DNA from: Endotrypanum monterogeii
Lineage: Eukaryota > Euglenozoa > Kinetoplastea > Trypanosomatida > Trypanosomatidae
NCBI GenBank assembly: GCA_000333855.2
Contig: CM007339.1
Coordinates: forward strand, 278,982 to 342,981
Direction: 5' to 3'
Length of the DNA stretch: 64,000 nt
Shown: piece by piece, positions 51,149 to 62,330 of the stretch
How positions within the stretch are numbered: the stretch's first letter is position 1
How the letters are laid out: each line of letters starts with the position of its first letter
Notes under the pieces: model-generated
Database searches by the model: none
What the model saw: the letters and a program-made list of their open reading frames with translations, nothing else
Told to the model about the DNA's origin: nothing
Translations under genes and position numbers: made by a program

Positions 51149-53356
51149 ATGGCGGCGCCGATGTCCGAGGTAGCAAAACTGGAGAAGACGCTGCGCAAGC
51201 AGACGGCCTCCGACAACATCGAGACATCTAAGATCGCATCCACTGCGGAGCGCATCCTATCCTTGCAGCCGCACCACGTGTACGCGATGCAGTGCAAAGC
51301 CGTCGCCTTCCTCCAAACCGGGCGTTTCGCAGCTGCGCTGAGCATGCTGGAAAAGCTGAAGGAGGAAAATACGCCCTTCAAAAACAGTGTAACCTTCCAC
51401 TTGCACAAGGCGTACTGTCATTACCGTCTCATGCAATACACTGAAGCCAAGGAGGAGCTTCGAGGACAGCAGTTACAGCACGACCACAAAACCACAGCCG
51501 TCCGTCATCTTTTAGCTCAAATTCACTACAATCTCGAGGAGTACGCCGAGGCAGCCACCATGTACGCAGCCCTGCTGGCTGACCGTGCTTACCGAGACGA
51601 CGTTGAGAAACAAGATCTGCTGATCAACTACGCTGCCGCGCTTTCTGTCTGTGCACCAGAGAAGGTTGCGGCGGTAGTGCGTGATGATGCGGAGGAGAAG
51701 ACTCCTGATCTTCTTTTTAATCTTGCCATTGCGCAAACGGAGGCGCAACAATACGAGGTAGCCAATGCAACTCTACTCCAGGCAGAACAGCTGTGCGCCG
51801 CCACCTTCCCGAAGAGTAGGCTGCACTCCCTCCAAGATGCGCTTGCCGCGGGTAGTGAAGTGCTGCAGGCACAGCTGGGGGTACCGCTGGGGACATCGAC
51901 GAGCAACAGTGCTGGCAACACCGTCGAGGCCTCGCCGGAGCGCTGCTTCTTTAATGAAGTCAGCAGCAACTGGTTACAACAGGCCTACATCGCCTTTGTG
52001 CGCCACCGCGAAGACGACGCGCGCCGCATCATCGATTTGATACTGACCTACAAGCCGAGTTCAGCCGTCACCAACGCCGTCGCAGCAATTCTGTATACAG
52101 CTCTGCAGCGCACAGCAGACTTCTTCGACTCACACCGAAAGCTAAAGCAAGCTCAGCACGTCAAGGTTGTCTCGCGCCTGACTTCGAGGCAACTCATCGC
52201 CGTGCAGTACAACACAGCTCTGCTGCAACTGGGTGCAGGGGCCCTCGATCGCTGCGCCCGCACAGTAGATAAAATGGAGAAAGCGCACCCGAACAGCGAT
52301 CTCACGCACTCGTTGCGACTCGTGTTAGCAGTGAGAGGACTCAAAAAGAAGAAGGCTTCTCTAGCCAACGCTTCGCCATCGTCTCCCAAGACCACACGCG
52401 CAGCGACCGACAGCGCATTTTTCGTACAAGAGTGTGTACGCGATTACGAAGTGGAGGCGACGCGGCGCCAGCGAGACAGCAACTCGGCCTCTGATAACTG
52501 GAAGCGACATCACTTCATGCAGCTCATAACTGCGCAACTTTTCCTCGAGCACGGCGACCTGACGCACACTCTGAAAACACTGCAGACGCTGGAAGACCCC
52601 GCACTGACCCACCGTCCCACGGCGGTGATGACGATGGCCTCGTGGATGGTGCAGACCGGCGACGTCGACGCGGCCATGGCCCTTCTGCGGGAGCGACTCA
52701 CCGCAAAAACTGGTGGTTATTCCACAGCGGTGAAAAAAGCCATTTTGTTCTGGGCCGTACACGACCTCGCCATGACCCGCAATCTCCACGTCGCTGTGGG
52801 TAAGCTGCTGGAGGCAACCCAAGCCGCTGACACAAGTCTGCAGAAGGACCTTGAGGTGACGGCCCTGCTGCTCATGTGCCTAGCGGAGACCGACCTGGCG
52901 GCGACCAGACGTCTCATCAGACTTCTGGATGCGGACACCGCGGCGACTGTGAGCGACAATCACAAGAGGGACGACTCCGTGATCTCAGGGAAGGAAATTG
53001 AGGCGATGGTGCGTGATAGCCCTGGGGCTGCGGTCATGAACCAACTGGGTTATCGTCGGGTGACGGCAGCAGATGCAGAGGGAGAGGCCGCAAGCGATAG
53101 TGGCCTGCCGCGCCGCCACCGCCGCCGCCGCATGCGCCGTCCCGCAAGAAATATGGAGGGAAGGCCCGACCCAGAACGCTGGATTCCTATGTCGATGCGC
53201 TCCTACATCAAAGATCTCCCGGCGCGACGTCGAAAGGAGCTGAAGCGGCTGCGTGCCATCGACCAGGAACAAAAACGTCGCGCCGCGGCGGCGGTAGGCC
53301 TTGTCCAAAAAAAGGTCGAACAGGAACAAGCCCCTACTGTTGCCGCCGCTTCGTGA
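51149..53356 (+). CDS. SRP72: Signal recognition particle subunit SRP72
   Basis: SRP72 forms a heterodimer with SRP68 on SRP RNA and supports co-translational targeting to the ER. The 735 residues are a helical TPR-type solenoid from about 10 to 620 (for instance VYAMQCKAVAFLQTGRFAAA, TFHLHKAYCHYRLMQYTEAKE, AQIHYNLEEYAEAATMYAALL). Near the C-terminus is an Arg-rich stretch followed by the SRP72 RNA-binding hallmark PDPERWIPMSMRSY (from residue 673) and a Lys/Arg-rich tail. The length is close to that of other eukaryotes (about 670). The ATG at 51149 directly abuts a (TA)n tract; a second in-frame ATG at 51161 would remove only four residues and is an alternative start. Confidence 0.93.
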   Translation: MAAPMSEVAKLEKTLRKQTASDNIETSKIASTAERILSLQPHHVYAMQCKAVAFLQTGRFAAALSMLEKLKEENTPFKNSVTFHLHKAYCHYRLMQYTEAKEELRGQQLQHDHKTTAVRHLLAQIHYNLEEYAEAATMYAALLADRAYRDDVEKQDLLINYAAALSVCAPEKVAAVVRDDAEEKTPDLLFNLAIAQTEAQQYEVANATLLQAEQLCAATFPKSRLHSLQDALAAGSEVLQAQLGVPLGTSTSNSAGNTVEASPERCFFNEVSSNWLQQAYIAFVRHREDDARRIIDLILTYKPSSAVTNAVAAILYTALQRTADFFDSHRKLKQAQHVKVVSRLTSRQLIAVQYNTALLQLGAGALDRCARTVDKMEKAHPNSDLTHSLRLVLAVRGLKKKKASLANASPSSPKTTRAATDSAFFVQECVRDYEVEATRRQRDSNSASDNWKRHHFMQLITAQLFLEHGDLTHTLKTLQTLEDPALTHRPTAVMTMASWMVQTGDVDAAMALLRERLTAKTGGYSTAVKKAILFWAVHDLAMTRNLHVAVGKLLEATQAADTSLQKDLEVTALLLMCLAETDLAATRRLIRLLDADTAATVSDNHKRDDSVISGKEIEAMVRDSPGAAVMNQLGYRRVTAADAEGEAASDSGLPRRHRRRRMRRPARNMEGRPDPERWIPMSMRSYIKDLPARRRKELKRLRAIDQEQKRRAAAAVGLVQKKVEQEQAPTVAAAS

Positions 53357-53508
53357 AACGGGGAGGCAACTGCGTGTGTGTGTGTGTGTACACATTGTAG
53401 TCCGTCTCGGCTTGTTTTCTGAAACTGGACGAAAGCAATGACCCTCCGAACGCGTGTCACATCTAGCCATTGCATCTTCTACATACCTTATCGCGTCCTC
53501 TACCTCAT

Positions 53509-53543
<35 letters not shown>

Positions 53544-54325
53544 AATGTTGCATTTTTTCTCTTTTGGGTGGCGCGGCGATGTTTCTCGCTCCTCTTACGT
53601 GAGCTGCGTCTCCTCACCATCCACCCGCAGGGAGGGGACTGCAGAGCCGAGACCTTCACAGACAGTGCAAATAACCTCCGTCGAGTAGTATGTCGCCCTT
53701 CTGGTGCGCCGCCCGGGGGAGGAAAAAAGGGGTCGAGGAACTTGTCGTAATGCCTTGGTGAGCCGGCGTATAAGTTGTCCTCCTCTGACTGGGCCGCCAT
53801 CTCTCTCCGACCGTGCCCTCCTTCATATACCGTTTGTCTCGTAGCACGAAGAAAACTACTCAAAAGAAAAGAGGCTTTCGTTTGGCTTATGTGCATATAT
53901 ATATATATAAGGGGGGAATGAGAAAATTTGAGTCATACTGACCCCATGCGTGCAAGTCCAAAAAAAAAAAGATATGCTCTATTTATATAGGATTTTTTGG
54001 TAACCGAAAGAAAATACATTCACTTGTAAACCAGGCAACAAAAAGAAAAAAAAACATCTTTCCTTTACTTGTTCACCTCACACGCGCCGACTACCTCGTT
54101 TGTTTGTCTGTGCTTGTGCGATCATGTGTGGCCGCATGACTCTCCACCCTGCCGGTGTGCACACACTCAACACATACGTACACTCATTCATATACACAAC
54201 TTTCAAGCATTACCCGCACACTTCCCCCCCCCCTTTAAAAATTAAAAAAGCTGCGACACATACCACCAAAGAATCCCCATCTCCACCCTACAACAACACA
54301 CACAAAAAAATAAAGAAACGTAATA
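53357..54325. other. Spacer between SRP72 and ABCF2
   Basis: No credible gene. It contains (GT)n at about 53378-53388 and 53511-53539, a short (TA)n at about 53895-53908, A runs near 53959-53970 and 54043, and a C run (about 54224-54233) with AG at 54249-54250, a likely acceptor for the next gene. Confidence 0.6.
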
Positions 54326-56140
54326 ATGGGAAAACCAAAGTATCTCAAGAAGAAGCAGGCCGCCGCTTCGGGTACCGAAGATGGAACAGAAAAAGATGTG
54401 AACGACAAGGCAGAAACTTCGAACATGCCTGCCAGGAAGCCAGCTCAAGTCGAGGCTGAACTCCAAAACTCAGGCGCCATGGTGTCGTTCGCCAACCCGG
54501 TCTACCGTCAGGGGGTGAACGACATCCTTGTCGAGAAAATTGACGTCAGTTACCAGGGCACCAGCATCCTTGAGAACGCGACACTCAACCTTGTGAGTGG
54601 ACACCGCTACGGCTTAGTGGGTCCGAATGGGTGCGGCAAGTCGACACTGTTGCGCGTTCTCGGGTTCCATGAAATTCCGTTCCCTTCGCACGTGGACCGC
54701 TACTACGTTTCCCATGAAGTGGAGGCCTCTGATATGTCTGCACTAGACGCCGTGCTCGCCGTCGACAAAGAGCGCGAAAACCTCGAGTCTGAGATGGAAG
54801 ATCTGGCTCTAGGCGATCAGGAGGACCCGCACGTGCTAAGCCGTCTTGAGGACATCTACAAGCGACTCGACGAACTCGATGCCGACACAGCGGCTGCGCG
54901 CGCTGGCAAAATTTTGTTTGGTCTCGGTTTTACGAAAGAAATGCAAAGGCGCCCGACCAAGTCTTTCTCTGGTGGTTGGCGTATGCGTATTTCACTGGCG
55001 CAGGCTCTGTTCATCAACCCCACAGTGTTGCTGCTGGACGAGCCCACAAACCACCTAGATATTGAAGCTGTTGTGTGGCTCGAGAACTACCTCAGCAAGT
55101 TCAAGAAGACACTCTTTATGGTTTCGCACTCGCAAGACTTCATGAACAATATTTGCACAGACATCTGTCACATGCACCTGAAAAAGCTGAACTGCTATGG
55201 AGGCAATTATGATCAGTTCTGTACCACAAGAGAAGAAAAAGAAAGCAACCAGATGAAGAAATACCAGTGGGAGCAAAATCAAATCAAGAACATGAAGGAA
55301 TACATCGCTCGCTTCGGCCACGGCAGCGCAAAACTCGCCCGCCAGGCGCAGTCCAAGGAGAAGACTTTGGCAAAAATGACCCGTGGTGGTCTCACGGACG
55401 CGGTCGTCAAGGACAGTCGCATCAACTTTGAGTTCCCGTGCGCCGGCCCGCTTCCGCCGCCGATGCTGCAGTTTCGCGAGGTTTCCTTCAACTATCCCGG
55501 CTGCCCAGCCCTCTTCGAGAATCTCGACCTCGGTGTGAACATGGACTCCCGCATATGTCTTGTCGGCCCGAACGGCGCTGGCAAGACGACGCTGACGAAG
55601 CTCATGTGTCGCGAGTTGGAGCCAACAGCGGGCTACGTAGCTAAAAACGCTCACTGCGTCATGGCCCGCTTCCACCAGCACTTTGTGGATCAAATCAACA
55701 TGGAGCTGACGCCGCTGGAATGGATGTCGCAGGAATACCCGGAGGTGACGCAGCCGCCGATCCTGCGCAGTGCCCTGGGTCGCTTCGGCGTCTCGGGAAA
55801 GGCCCAAATGACGCCGATGAATACCCTCTCGGATGGACAAAAGTCGCGCGTTGTGTTCGCCTGGATGGCCTACAGGCGCCCGCACTTTATGATTCTGGAT
55901 GAGCCGACAAATCACCTCGATATTGAGTCTATTGACGCCCTCGCCGACGCCATTAATGCCTTTGAAGGTGCTGTCGTGGTGGTCTCGCACGACCTTCGAC
56001 TCTTGGCACAGATCGCTGACGAAATCTGGATCGTTGAGAAGGGCGAGGCAAAGCGCTTCAACGGCGATATCGCAGACTACAAGGAGCACGTCCAGAACGA
56101 AGTGAACCGCATGGTGCAAAGCTACGCGGCTGCATTGTAA
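54326..56140 (+). CDS. ABCF2: ABCF2/Arb1-type ribosome-biogenesis ATPase
   Basis: A soluble twin-ATPase ABC protein without membrane segments. In yeast, Arb1 shuttles between cytoplasm and nucleus and promotes 40S and 60S biogenesis. The 604 residues show a Lys-rich N-terminus, Walker A GPNGCGKST (99-107), signature SGGWRMRISLAQAL, and Walker B VLLLDEPTNHLD. A charged inter-domain linker follows (EEKESNQMKKYQWEQNQIK), then the second Walker A GPNGAGKTT (from 414), signature LSDGQKSRVVFAWMA and FMILDEPTNHLD. Both sites appear intact. ABCF2 is favoured over ABCF1 and ABCF3 (GCN20) by the short N-terminus and the segment after Walker A (FHEIPFPSHVDRYYVSHEVE). The TAA stop opens a (TA)n tract. 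Confidence 0.93.
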   Translation: MGKPKYLKKKQAAASGTEDGTEKDVNDKAETSNMPARKPAQVEAELQNSGAMVSFANPVYRQGVNDILVEKIDVSYQGTSILENATLNLVSGHRYGLVGPNGCGKSTLLRVLGFHEIPFPSHVDRYYVSHEVEASDMSALDAVLAVDKERENLESEMEDLALGDQEDPHVLSRLEDIYKRLDELDADTAAARAGKILFGLGFTKEMQRRPTKSFSGGWRMRISLAQALFINPTVLLLDEPTNHLDIEAVVWLENYLSKFKKTLFMVSHSQDFMNNICTDICHMHLKKLNCYGGNYDQFCTTREEKESNQMKKYQWEQNQIKNMKEYIARFGHGSAKLARQAQSKEKTLAKMTRGGLTDAVVKDSRINFEFPCAGPLPPPMLQFREVSFNYPGCPALFENLDLGVNMDSRICLVGPNGAGKTTLTKLMCRELEPTAGYVAKNAHCVMARFHQHFVDQINMELTPLEWMSQEYPEVTQPPILRSALGRFGVSGKAQMTPMNTLSDGQKSRVVFAWMAYRRPHFMILDEPTNHLDIESIDALADAINAFEGAVVVVSHDLRLLAQIADEIWIVEKGEAKRFNGDIADYKEHVQNEVNRMVQSYAAAL

Positions 56141-56161
56141 TATATATATATATATATATAT
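56138..56161. repeat. (TA)n starting at the ABCF2 stop codon
   Basis: The TAA stop is the first unit of a TA microsatellite, so variation in repeat number would not change the protein. Confidence 0.85.
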
Positions 56162-58052
56162 AGTCTCCTGTGTTTTAAATTTAAGGATTACGTGTCGGTA
56201 GAGGGAGGTCGTGTATAGGGCCAACATCCTGGTAGAACGTCACCCGTCCCGTGGCAAGGCAAGCGCACTTCAGCACTATTCGGTGGCGATCTCTAATCAA
56301 AGTCATTTGTTGAAATATCCCTGACTGAATATATGTTTGTGCGTGCGCGCGGAGGGGGAGAGGGGGAGAGGGGGGGAGCAGGAAACAGATGACTAGCAAA
56401 GATGCTGAGAGGGCGGAGGGAAATAGGCGTGTTCTTCATTTCACTGGCATAAGCCAATCACAGCACGCATTGTAGTGAGGGGAAAGAGGAGAGCTCGCTG
56501 TCCCCTCCCTTTCACTTGCCCAACCCTTTTTTTTTTTCCTGTGTATTCACTCAAGGATAATTTGGCGAGAAAGAGGAGGGAAAGAAGTTTTTTTTCATTT
56601 TGTGTGTCGCTCCTCCTTTTGTCTGCTTTTCGAGGTGCGGCTCAAACGAGCGCCTTTCTTTTTCTGCCTATGGTAGGCTCCTCTCCCGTGCCCATGCCCC
56701 CACCCAAAAAAACGGCTCTCCTATTTTTCTTTTTTCTCCCTACCAATGAAAGACATTCGATGGGCGGTGGGCCGGAGGATCAATTCAGCGGTCTGCGCGG
56801 GCAGTGAAGGGCCCCTCTCGCTCTTTTTTTTGTTTCTTGTTTCTTCTCCCCCCCCTCCCTCTCTCCCTCCCTCCTCACCCTCCTCCCTTACAGCCCTTTC
56901 CCTAAGTGGAAGGGGAGAAGCCTCTGTGTCGTGCCGAACCTCCTCGGATTACCTCCCCTTCCTCCGACGTTGAACACCTCCACTCCCCATCATCACCGCC
57001 GAATCAACCAGTGCTCCAATACCCAAGCTACGGAAAGGGGGATAATTTAAAAGAATACAGACCTTCTCTGTTTCTAGAGCGCTTCGTGTACCTGTTTCAG
57101 CGTACACTTCATAGAATCTCTGTGATGCAGGGTGCAACGAGTGCCCCCCCCCCCACCCCGCGATCCTAGTGTATAATAGTACAGAAGACGTAAGCAAAGA
57201 ATGCATCGAGTAACGGGTTGACCTGCCTCTTCACCGAAACCACCTCGCCTCACGGAAACCCTCCCCCGTCCCCTTTCCCCCCTCCAAAAAAAAAAAATGG
57301 AGGGATTAAGACTATAAGCCTCTATCTACATATATATATATATCTGTGTGTGTATGTGTGTTGTTGTTTTTGAATTGCTGCATCGCGCTGGGTTACACTT
57401 ACCATCCGTGTTTTTTTTTCTCGAGGGAAAAAGGGGGGAGAGCTGAGTGCAACAAGCTGTGGTAAACATTCAACCAAGCTCTCTGGATGTGCTTTGCTCG
57501 AGAGAGGGATTACACCTACTGGCCTCTACTTTTCGGGTTTCCCGTTAGCATGATACGCAATATATATATGCATCACTATTCTTCACCCAAAACCCTTATA
57601 GAAAACACGAGAAGTGCAGTCGAAGATCCTGCCAACAATGATGCGGTGTTCTAGCCCACCCCTTTCTCCCTCGCCATCCCTCTTCCTCACTCTCTTGCCC
57701 CGATGCTTTACTTAGCGATACGCTGCCCCGTTGTGCAGGCGTGCAATCCCGACCTGAACTGTGCGGATTTCAAAGGAGTGCGCAGCGCCTGGATAATTTG
57801 CCTGCGCGCTCAATCAAACCCCTCCACTACCTTTTTGAGCTCACACAGACACAGACGCACACATACTAGTGCAATACATTTTTTTGTAGGGTATATACAA
57901 CTCCTCGTTGTTCCGCCTCGCGCCCGTCTATCTCGTCTCGGTCACTTCGTTTGTTTTCATTGCCTCTCGGACTGTCGGTCGTCTTTGCAACAGTCTCCCC
58001 CCCCCCATTTGCTGCTCTCGACCCCCCCCTTTTTTTTCCCGGATCTGACACC
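56141..58052. other. Spacer between ABCF2 and VPS53
   Basis: 1.9 kb without a credible gene. It holds G-rich (about 56351-56377) and C/T-rich (about 56848-56890) tracts, a C run near 57147-57155, an A run near 57286-57297, and short TA tracts at about 57330-57342. AG at 57888-57889 after a T run is a candidate acceptor for VPS53. Confidence 0.55.
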
Positions 58053-60560
58053 ATGCCAGTTCACTACAGCGAAGCAGTGGAGCACGCGATAGCGGAGGTG
58101 TGCCCACCACGCGACGCACTGGACGCTGCGGACTTTGATCCTGTGGTCTACCTGAACAGTCGCTTCCCTGACGAAGCAAGCCTGAATGCGTTGCCGGCGT
58201 TTCTGGATGAGGCGAACGAGCGCCTCCGCAAGACAGAAAACCTGCTTCTCAAGGCGGTAGAGCAGCAGGCAAGCAACGCCACGAGTGCAGAGAAGGACCT
58301 GAAGGGCGCCAAGGAAGCAGTGGCGCAACTTTACGTGCGCGTATCAGAAATCAAGACGCAGGCGTCGGATAGCGAGGAAATAGTGAAAGATTTGTGTCAG
58401 AACATTCGCAAGCTGGATGTGGCCAAGACGAACCTGACCATCAGCATCAACACCCTGCGCTCGGTGCAACTGTGGATGCTGCAGCTTCAGGTCCTTTCCT
58501 CCTCTTTCGAGAAGCGTCGGTTCTCGCAAACACGTGACGCCCTGCAGGAGGCCCTCAAGTACTCCACCATGTTCGAAAAGATGAAGGACATCCCAAAAGT
58601 GAAAGAGCTGAATGACAAGCAGACACATCTCTGCCGGCAGGTGGAGTACTACATACGCAATACCGTCTTTGGCGAGATGAATTTGGATATGATCGACGAA
58701 TGCTCGATGGCCGAGGCATGTGCCGTTGTGGATCTTATGGCGGAAGAAAGCCAGAAGAAGCTTCGAGATCGCTTTATCGACAAGGTGCTCGAGTCCTACT
58801 CGCTGCGCTTCAAACGTGGCACTGATGATGCAAAGCTAGAAAGGACGGAGAGGCGATACGTTTTCCTGCGTGGTTTGCTGGAACGCTACGATAGCGTCTT
58901 CACGAACGTCTTCCCGCGGCACTGGTGCGTGCAGCAGGAACTGTGTGTCACGTTTTGCCTGCGCACCAAGCAAGAACTAGACTACGCGCTGCGTGAAAGC
59001 GCGGGGGAGATTGACGTGGTCGTGCTGACCTACGTGATTCAGAAGACTATCGATGTTGAGCGTGACCTGACACAGATGATGACATGGAAAGATGACCTAG
59101 CTACCAAGCGAGAATTACCGGTGTATAAGTACAACGCCATGATTCTTTCCGCGTTCCGGGAGCACATGGGGCTGCTCGTTCAAAACGAGGATCGGCTCAT
59201 GCGAGAGGCCTTGGCACAGCCGCTCATTGGCAGCGGCGACTCGTTGTGTCCCGGGTGGAACAGCATTGACGACGAGACGCGTAGCGGGACCTACCTGCCC
59301 ATCGCTGAAGACATCTTCGTCTTCATCAAGGAAAGTCTGAAGCGCGCACTGCGTATCGCACAGCAGGATGTTCTCCTGGAAATGGCTGCGGTGTGGCGTA
59401 GCCACCTTATCGAACTTGCACACGCAGTGGGCATGCTTCTGCCAAGCCCCGCCGCCACCCACCTCGAGCGGCGTCGCGCCTGCATTATATTAAATACAGC
59501 AGACCTCTGTCAGTCCACAAGTCAGGACCTCGGCGATGAGGTGTGTGCGCGCAGTGAAGCACCACCGCGCGAGGTCGCCTTCGACCAAGTGAAGGATGCT
59601 TTCTCGTCCCTGTACACCAAGTCCATCCAATCAATCCTGCGAGGACTTGACCTGCAGTTGGCGCCAATGCTCGTGGACTACAGCAACGGCGGCTTCCTTG
59701 GCCTGAATAACGCAGCTGCCTACAATGCCGACAGCGGTGGGGCAGCTGACGAATCCAAACTTGTGCGCGACATGACAGTCACAATACACGACACATTTTT
59801 GGGCTGTGCGTCAGTGCTGCCGCCAACAGCCCTGCGCTTTCTTATTGAAAAGATGGCAGTAACCTTTATCCCCGAGTACGGCAATACTCTCTACCGTTTG
59901 CGTAGAATACCGGAGGAGGGCATCAACTGCATGCGTGTCGACGCAGCGGCTCTGGAAAAAACCTTCCTGCAGCTGCCCAACTACAACGACCCGGCTCGCT
60001 TTGCCACTTCAGCACTGACGGGGTACATGCGACTGGTGCGCAAGGAGTTCGATCAGCTAAACCGCGCCCTGAAGGTCTTGCAGATCGATGTACGTACGGA
60101 TGCCTTCATCGACGTCTACTACGAAGTCATTCTTCCAGAGAACCGCTCTATTCACAACTTCGTCCGCCTCGTCGAACTCAAGGGACTGCGGCGCGAGGAT
60201 GTGAGGGCGTGGGTGGCCACCCTTTCAAAGCGCGGTGTCGTAGAGGCTACGAAGAGGGACCTCCAGCGCGCGGCGTCCTCTGGACTCTCGACTGGTGTCC
60301 CCACCGGCGCAGCAGCTTCACCCATCACCAGCAGTAATTTTTCTCTCTCCAATTTTGTCTCTTCCATCGGCGTTGTCACGACCACCCCGACGGAAGGAAC
60401 CAGCGAAGGTGTGAGTGCGATGACTTCGCGGAACGGCACAGCAACCGCTGTTACCGGAGAAAGTGCAACAGAGGAGGAAAGCCTCGGATCTCGCTTTGCG
60501 ACGGTCGCACGCAACACGGCTACTTCCATTAACTTTTTGAGCAAGTTCAAAACGAGTTGA
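58053..60560 (+). CDS. VPS53: GARP/EARP tethering complex subunit VPS53
   Basis: VPS53 is shared by the GARP and EARP complexes, which tether endosome-derived vesicles at the trans-Golgi and recycling endosomes. The N-terminal Vps53 domain is recognisable: FDPVVYLNSRFPDEASLNAL (about residues 25-45) followed by coiled coil, then LCQNIRKLDVAKTNLTISIN, LRSVQLWMLQLQVLSSSFEKR and FEKMKDIPKVKELND. The rest is helical, as in CATCHR-family tethers, with VTIHDTFLGCASVLPP near the middle of the C-terminal half. The Ser/Thr-rich tail from about residue 745 is trypanosomatid-like. The length of 835 agrees with the family. The frame opens 34 codons earlier, but those codons encode pyrimidine-tract peptides; the ATG at 58053 is the first in-frame Met. 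Confidence 0.9.
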   Translation: MPVHYSEAVEHAIAEVCPPRDALDAADFDPVVYLNSRFPDEASLNALPAFLDEANERLRKTENLLLKAVEQQASNATSAEKDLKGAKEAVAQLYVRVSEIKTQASDSEEIVKDLCQNIRKLDVAKTNLTISINTLRSVQLWMLQLQVLSSSFEKRRFSQTRDALQEALKYSTMFEKMKDIPKVKELNDKQTHLCRQVEYYIRNTVFGEMNLDMIDECSMAEACAVVDLMAEESQKKLRDRFIDKVLESYSLRFKRGTDDAKLERTERRYVFLRGLLERYDSVFTNVFPRHWCVQQELCVTFCLRTKQELDYALRESAGEIDVVVLTYVIQKTIDVERDLTQMMTWKDDLATKRELPVYKYNAMILSAFREHMGLLVQNEDRLMREALAQPLIGSGDSLCPGWNSIDDETRSGTYLPIAEDIFVFIKESLKRALRIAQQDVLLEMAAVWRSHLIELAHAVGMLLPSPAATHLERRRACIILNTADLCQSTSQDLGDEVCARSEAPPREVAFDQVKDAFSSLYTKSIQSILRGLDLQLAPMLVDYSNGGFLGLNNAAAYNADSGGAADESKLVRDMTVTIHDTFLGCASVLPPTALRFLIEKMAVTFIPEYGNTLYRLRRIPEEGINCMRVDAAALEKTFLQLPNYNDPARFATSALTGYMRLVRKEFDQLNRALKVLQIDVRTDAFIDVYYEVILPENRSIHNFVRLVELKGLRREDVRAWVATLSKRGVVEATKRDLQRAASSGLSTGVPTGAAASPITSSNFSLSNFVSSIGVVTTTPTEGTSEGVSAMTSRNGTATAVTGESATEEESLGSRFATVARNTATSINFLSKFKTS

Positions 60561-62330
60561 GGGAAAGCAGTGACAGAGAGAGAGAGAGAAATGACGTGGT
60601 GGATAAAAATGTTGTTGTTGTGATGAGTGAAGAAGGACTGGGATGACCACAACTTATCGCCAACACTCCACCACTCACTCACCCACCCTTCCTGGGGATG
60701 AGCTATCTAATCGTGACATTAGGAAAAGATTATTGCAGCTCTCTCGACTTGCAACATGCTCGCTTCATTATTTTGCCTCCCGCGTTTTTTTTTTTTTCTG
60801 TTACGGTTTACATGCGCCAGTTGTCAGAAACTTTTTCAGCTGCGCATGATGACGACATTGCTTGTGTGTGTTTCCCCAGCATCCTCACCCTCATGTGACG
60901 TACAATCGTTGATGGGTGCAATGTTGAAGGGCATAAGCAACTTAGAGAAAAAAAAAAGGAAAAACCTAAAGGATACTGTAGTAACGTTTTGCATTACCCC
61001 CCTCTGCTCCCTTCTCTCTTCGCCGCTTCTTGTGTCCAAAAATGCCCATGAATATGCAATTTCTTTTTTTTTTCTGTTTCGCGTCCCTCTACACCTTTTC
61101 CCTCCCTTAACCTGCCACAGCACTACGTCGCAGCCCTACCTAGGCAACAACAACATGGCCACACTAGCAAACTCCAAGCGCTCCATGACTGCGCACCGAC
61201 GTCCTTCTGGAAATGACTAGGCGCAGAAGGGAGATCATTACTTCATTTTCAGCCCTGTGCATCACATCCAGGAGGCCTACGGCCAAAACCATCCCCCTCT
61301 CCCTGCCCCTGGCAGAGGTATAGGTTCGGTATGAAATTCCGCGCCAGTGTAATGAAGTCGTCCTCTATGTTGCCGTCGACGGGGAGGCGGCAAAAGATCG
61401 CCCGACCCCCTTTTTATTGACCTGCATGGGCAGCGCCAATCAGTATCTGCGGGGCACTCTGTAAAATACACAGCTCAACGACAGGCTTCTTTCTAGTTGC
61501 ACCGCTGGTCGTACCGATTTTCTATCGCGAAGAGTGAAGGCGACCATAGTCTGTTTTTGTTGAGCTGACGCCCAAAAATGGAACCACGCCCCCCCCCCCT
61601 ACCCACCCCGCCATATGGAGGGCTTGTAAGGGAAGACGACACCTGCTTGTCACAGTATTCCCCCCCCCCCCACCTCCTGCACGTCGGATCTACACCCCAG
61701 CTAATCGGTGCTTTCCGCTTGCTCCTCCTCGCGATTTCCATCACCCGCACCTCCCTGAGTTGCTTTCTTACCCACGCTCCCCCCCCCCCGCCATCGGTCG
61801 GTGTGTGAGCCAGACGCGTGATGAAAATTTAGGTGAAAAAAACACGTGTGGTGATCTCTCGTGAACCACCACCACCCCCTCCACTCCCTCTGTGCCAAGG
61901 TTGGGAGTTATTTTTTGCCCCTGGTGTTTGATTTCTTGGTGCATCGCATTCCATTCAAACCGGTGTGCAAGTGCATCCGGGCGCGAGTCCTGTCGGCCTG
62001 CATGGGTCGCACTTCTCACAACCGTAGTGGTAAGCTGCACTTGTGTCACACATATCGATGCGCCACTGACTCCCCTTGTCCTCTCCCCCTCTTCGGAGAC
62101 TTCAACTTCAACACACTCGCCAGCCCCACACAAACTGCCAACACACCTGACCTCTCTCACCATTCATCTTTCTTCTTAACGGGAACACACACACACACAC
62201 CTTCACCTTTCCCCTGCACTTCCCCCCCCCAAAAAAAAAAAAACTCCACAGCCGATTACGAATTCGCCTCCAGCGCTGCACCCCTTCACTCGCTCGCCGT
62301 ACCCCCCCCCTCCCCCTTCCTCCTTCCCCC
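60561..62330. other. Spacer between VPS53 and ATG8-like gene
   Basis: No credible gene. It has a (GA)n patch near 60574-60590, T runs near 60786-60799 and 61064-61073, and C runs at about 61590-61598, 61660-61671 and 61780-61789. The last 130 bases are C-rich and carry a poly(A) patch (about 62231-62243) just before an AG acceptor. Confidence 0.55.
62250..62251 (+). promoter_or_regulatory. Predicted trans-splice acceptor for the ATG8-like gene
   Basis: AG in CTCCACAG follows a C-rich tract (62205-62230) and an A run. It would give a 5' UTR of about 80 bases. AG at 62271-62272 is an alternative. Confidence 0.4.

Noticed and set aside
55055..56227. Antisense open frame of 390 codons over ABCF2
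   Set aside because: A shadow of a GC-rich coding region; it reads partly through a TA tract and has no recognisable domain.
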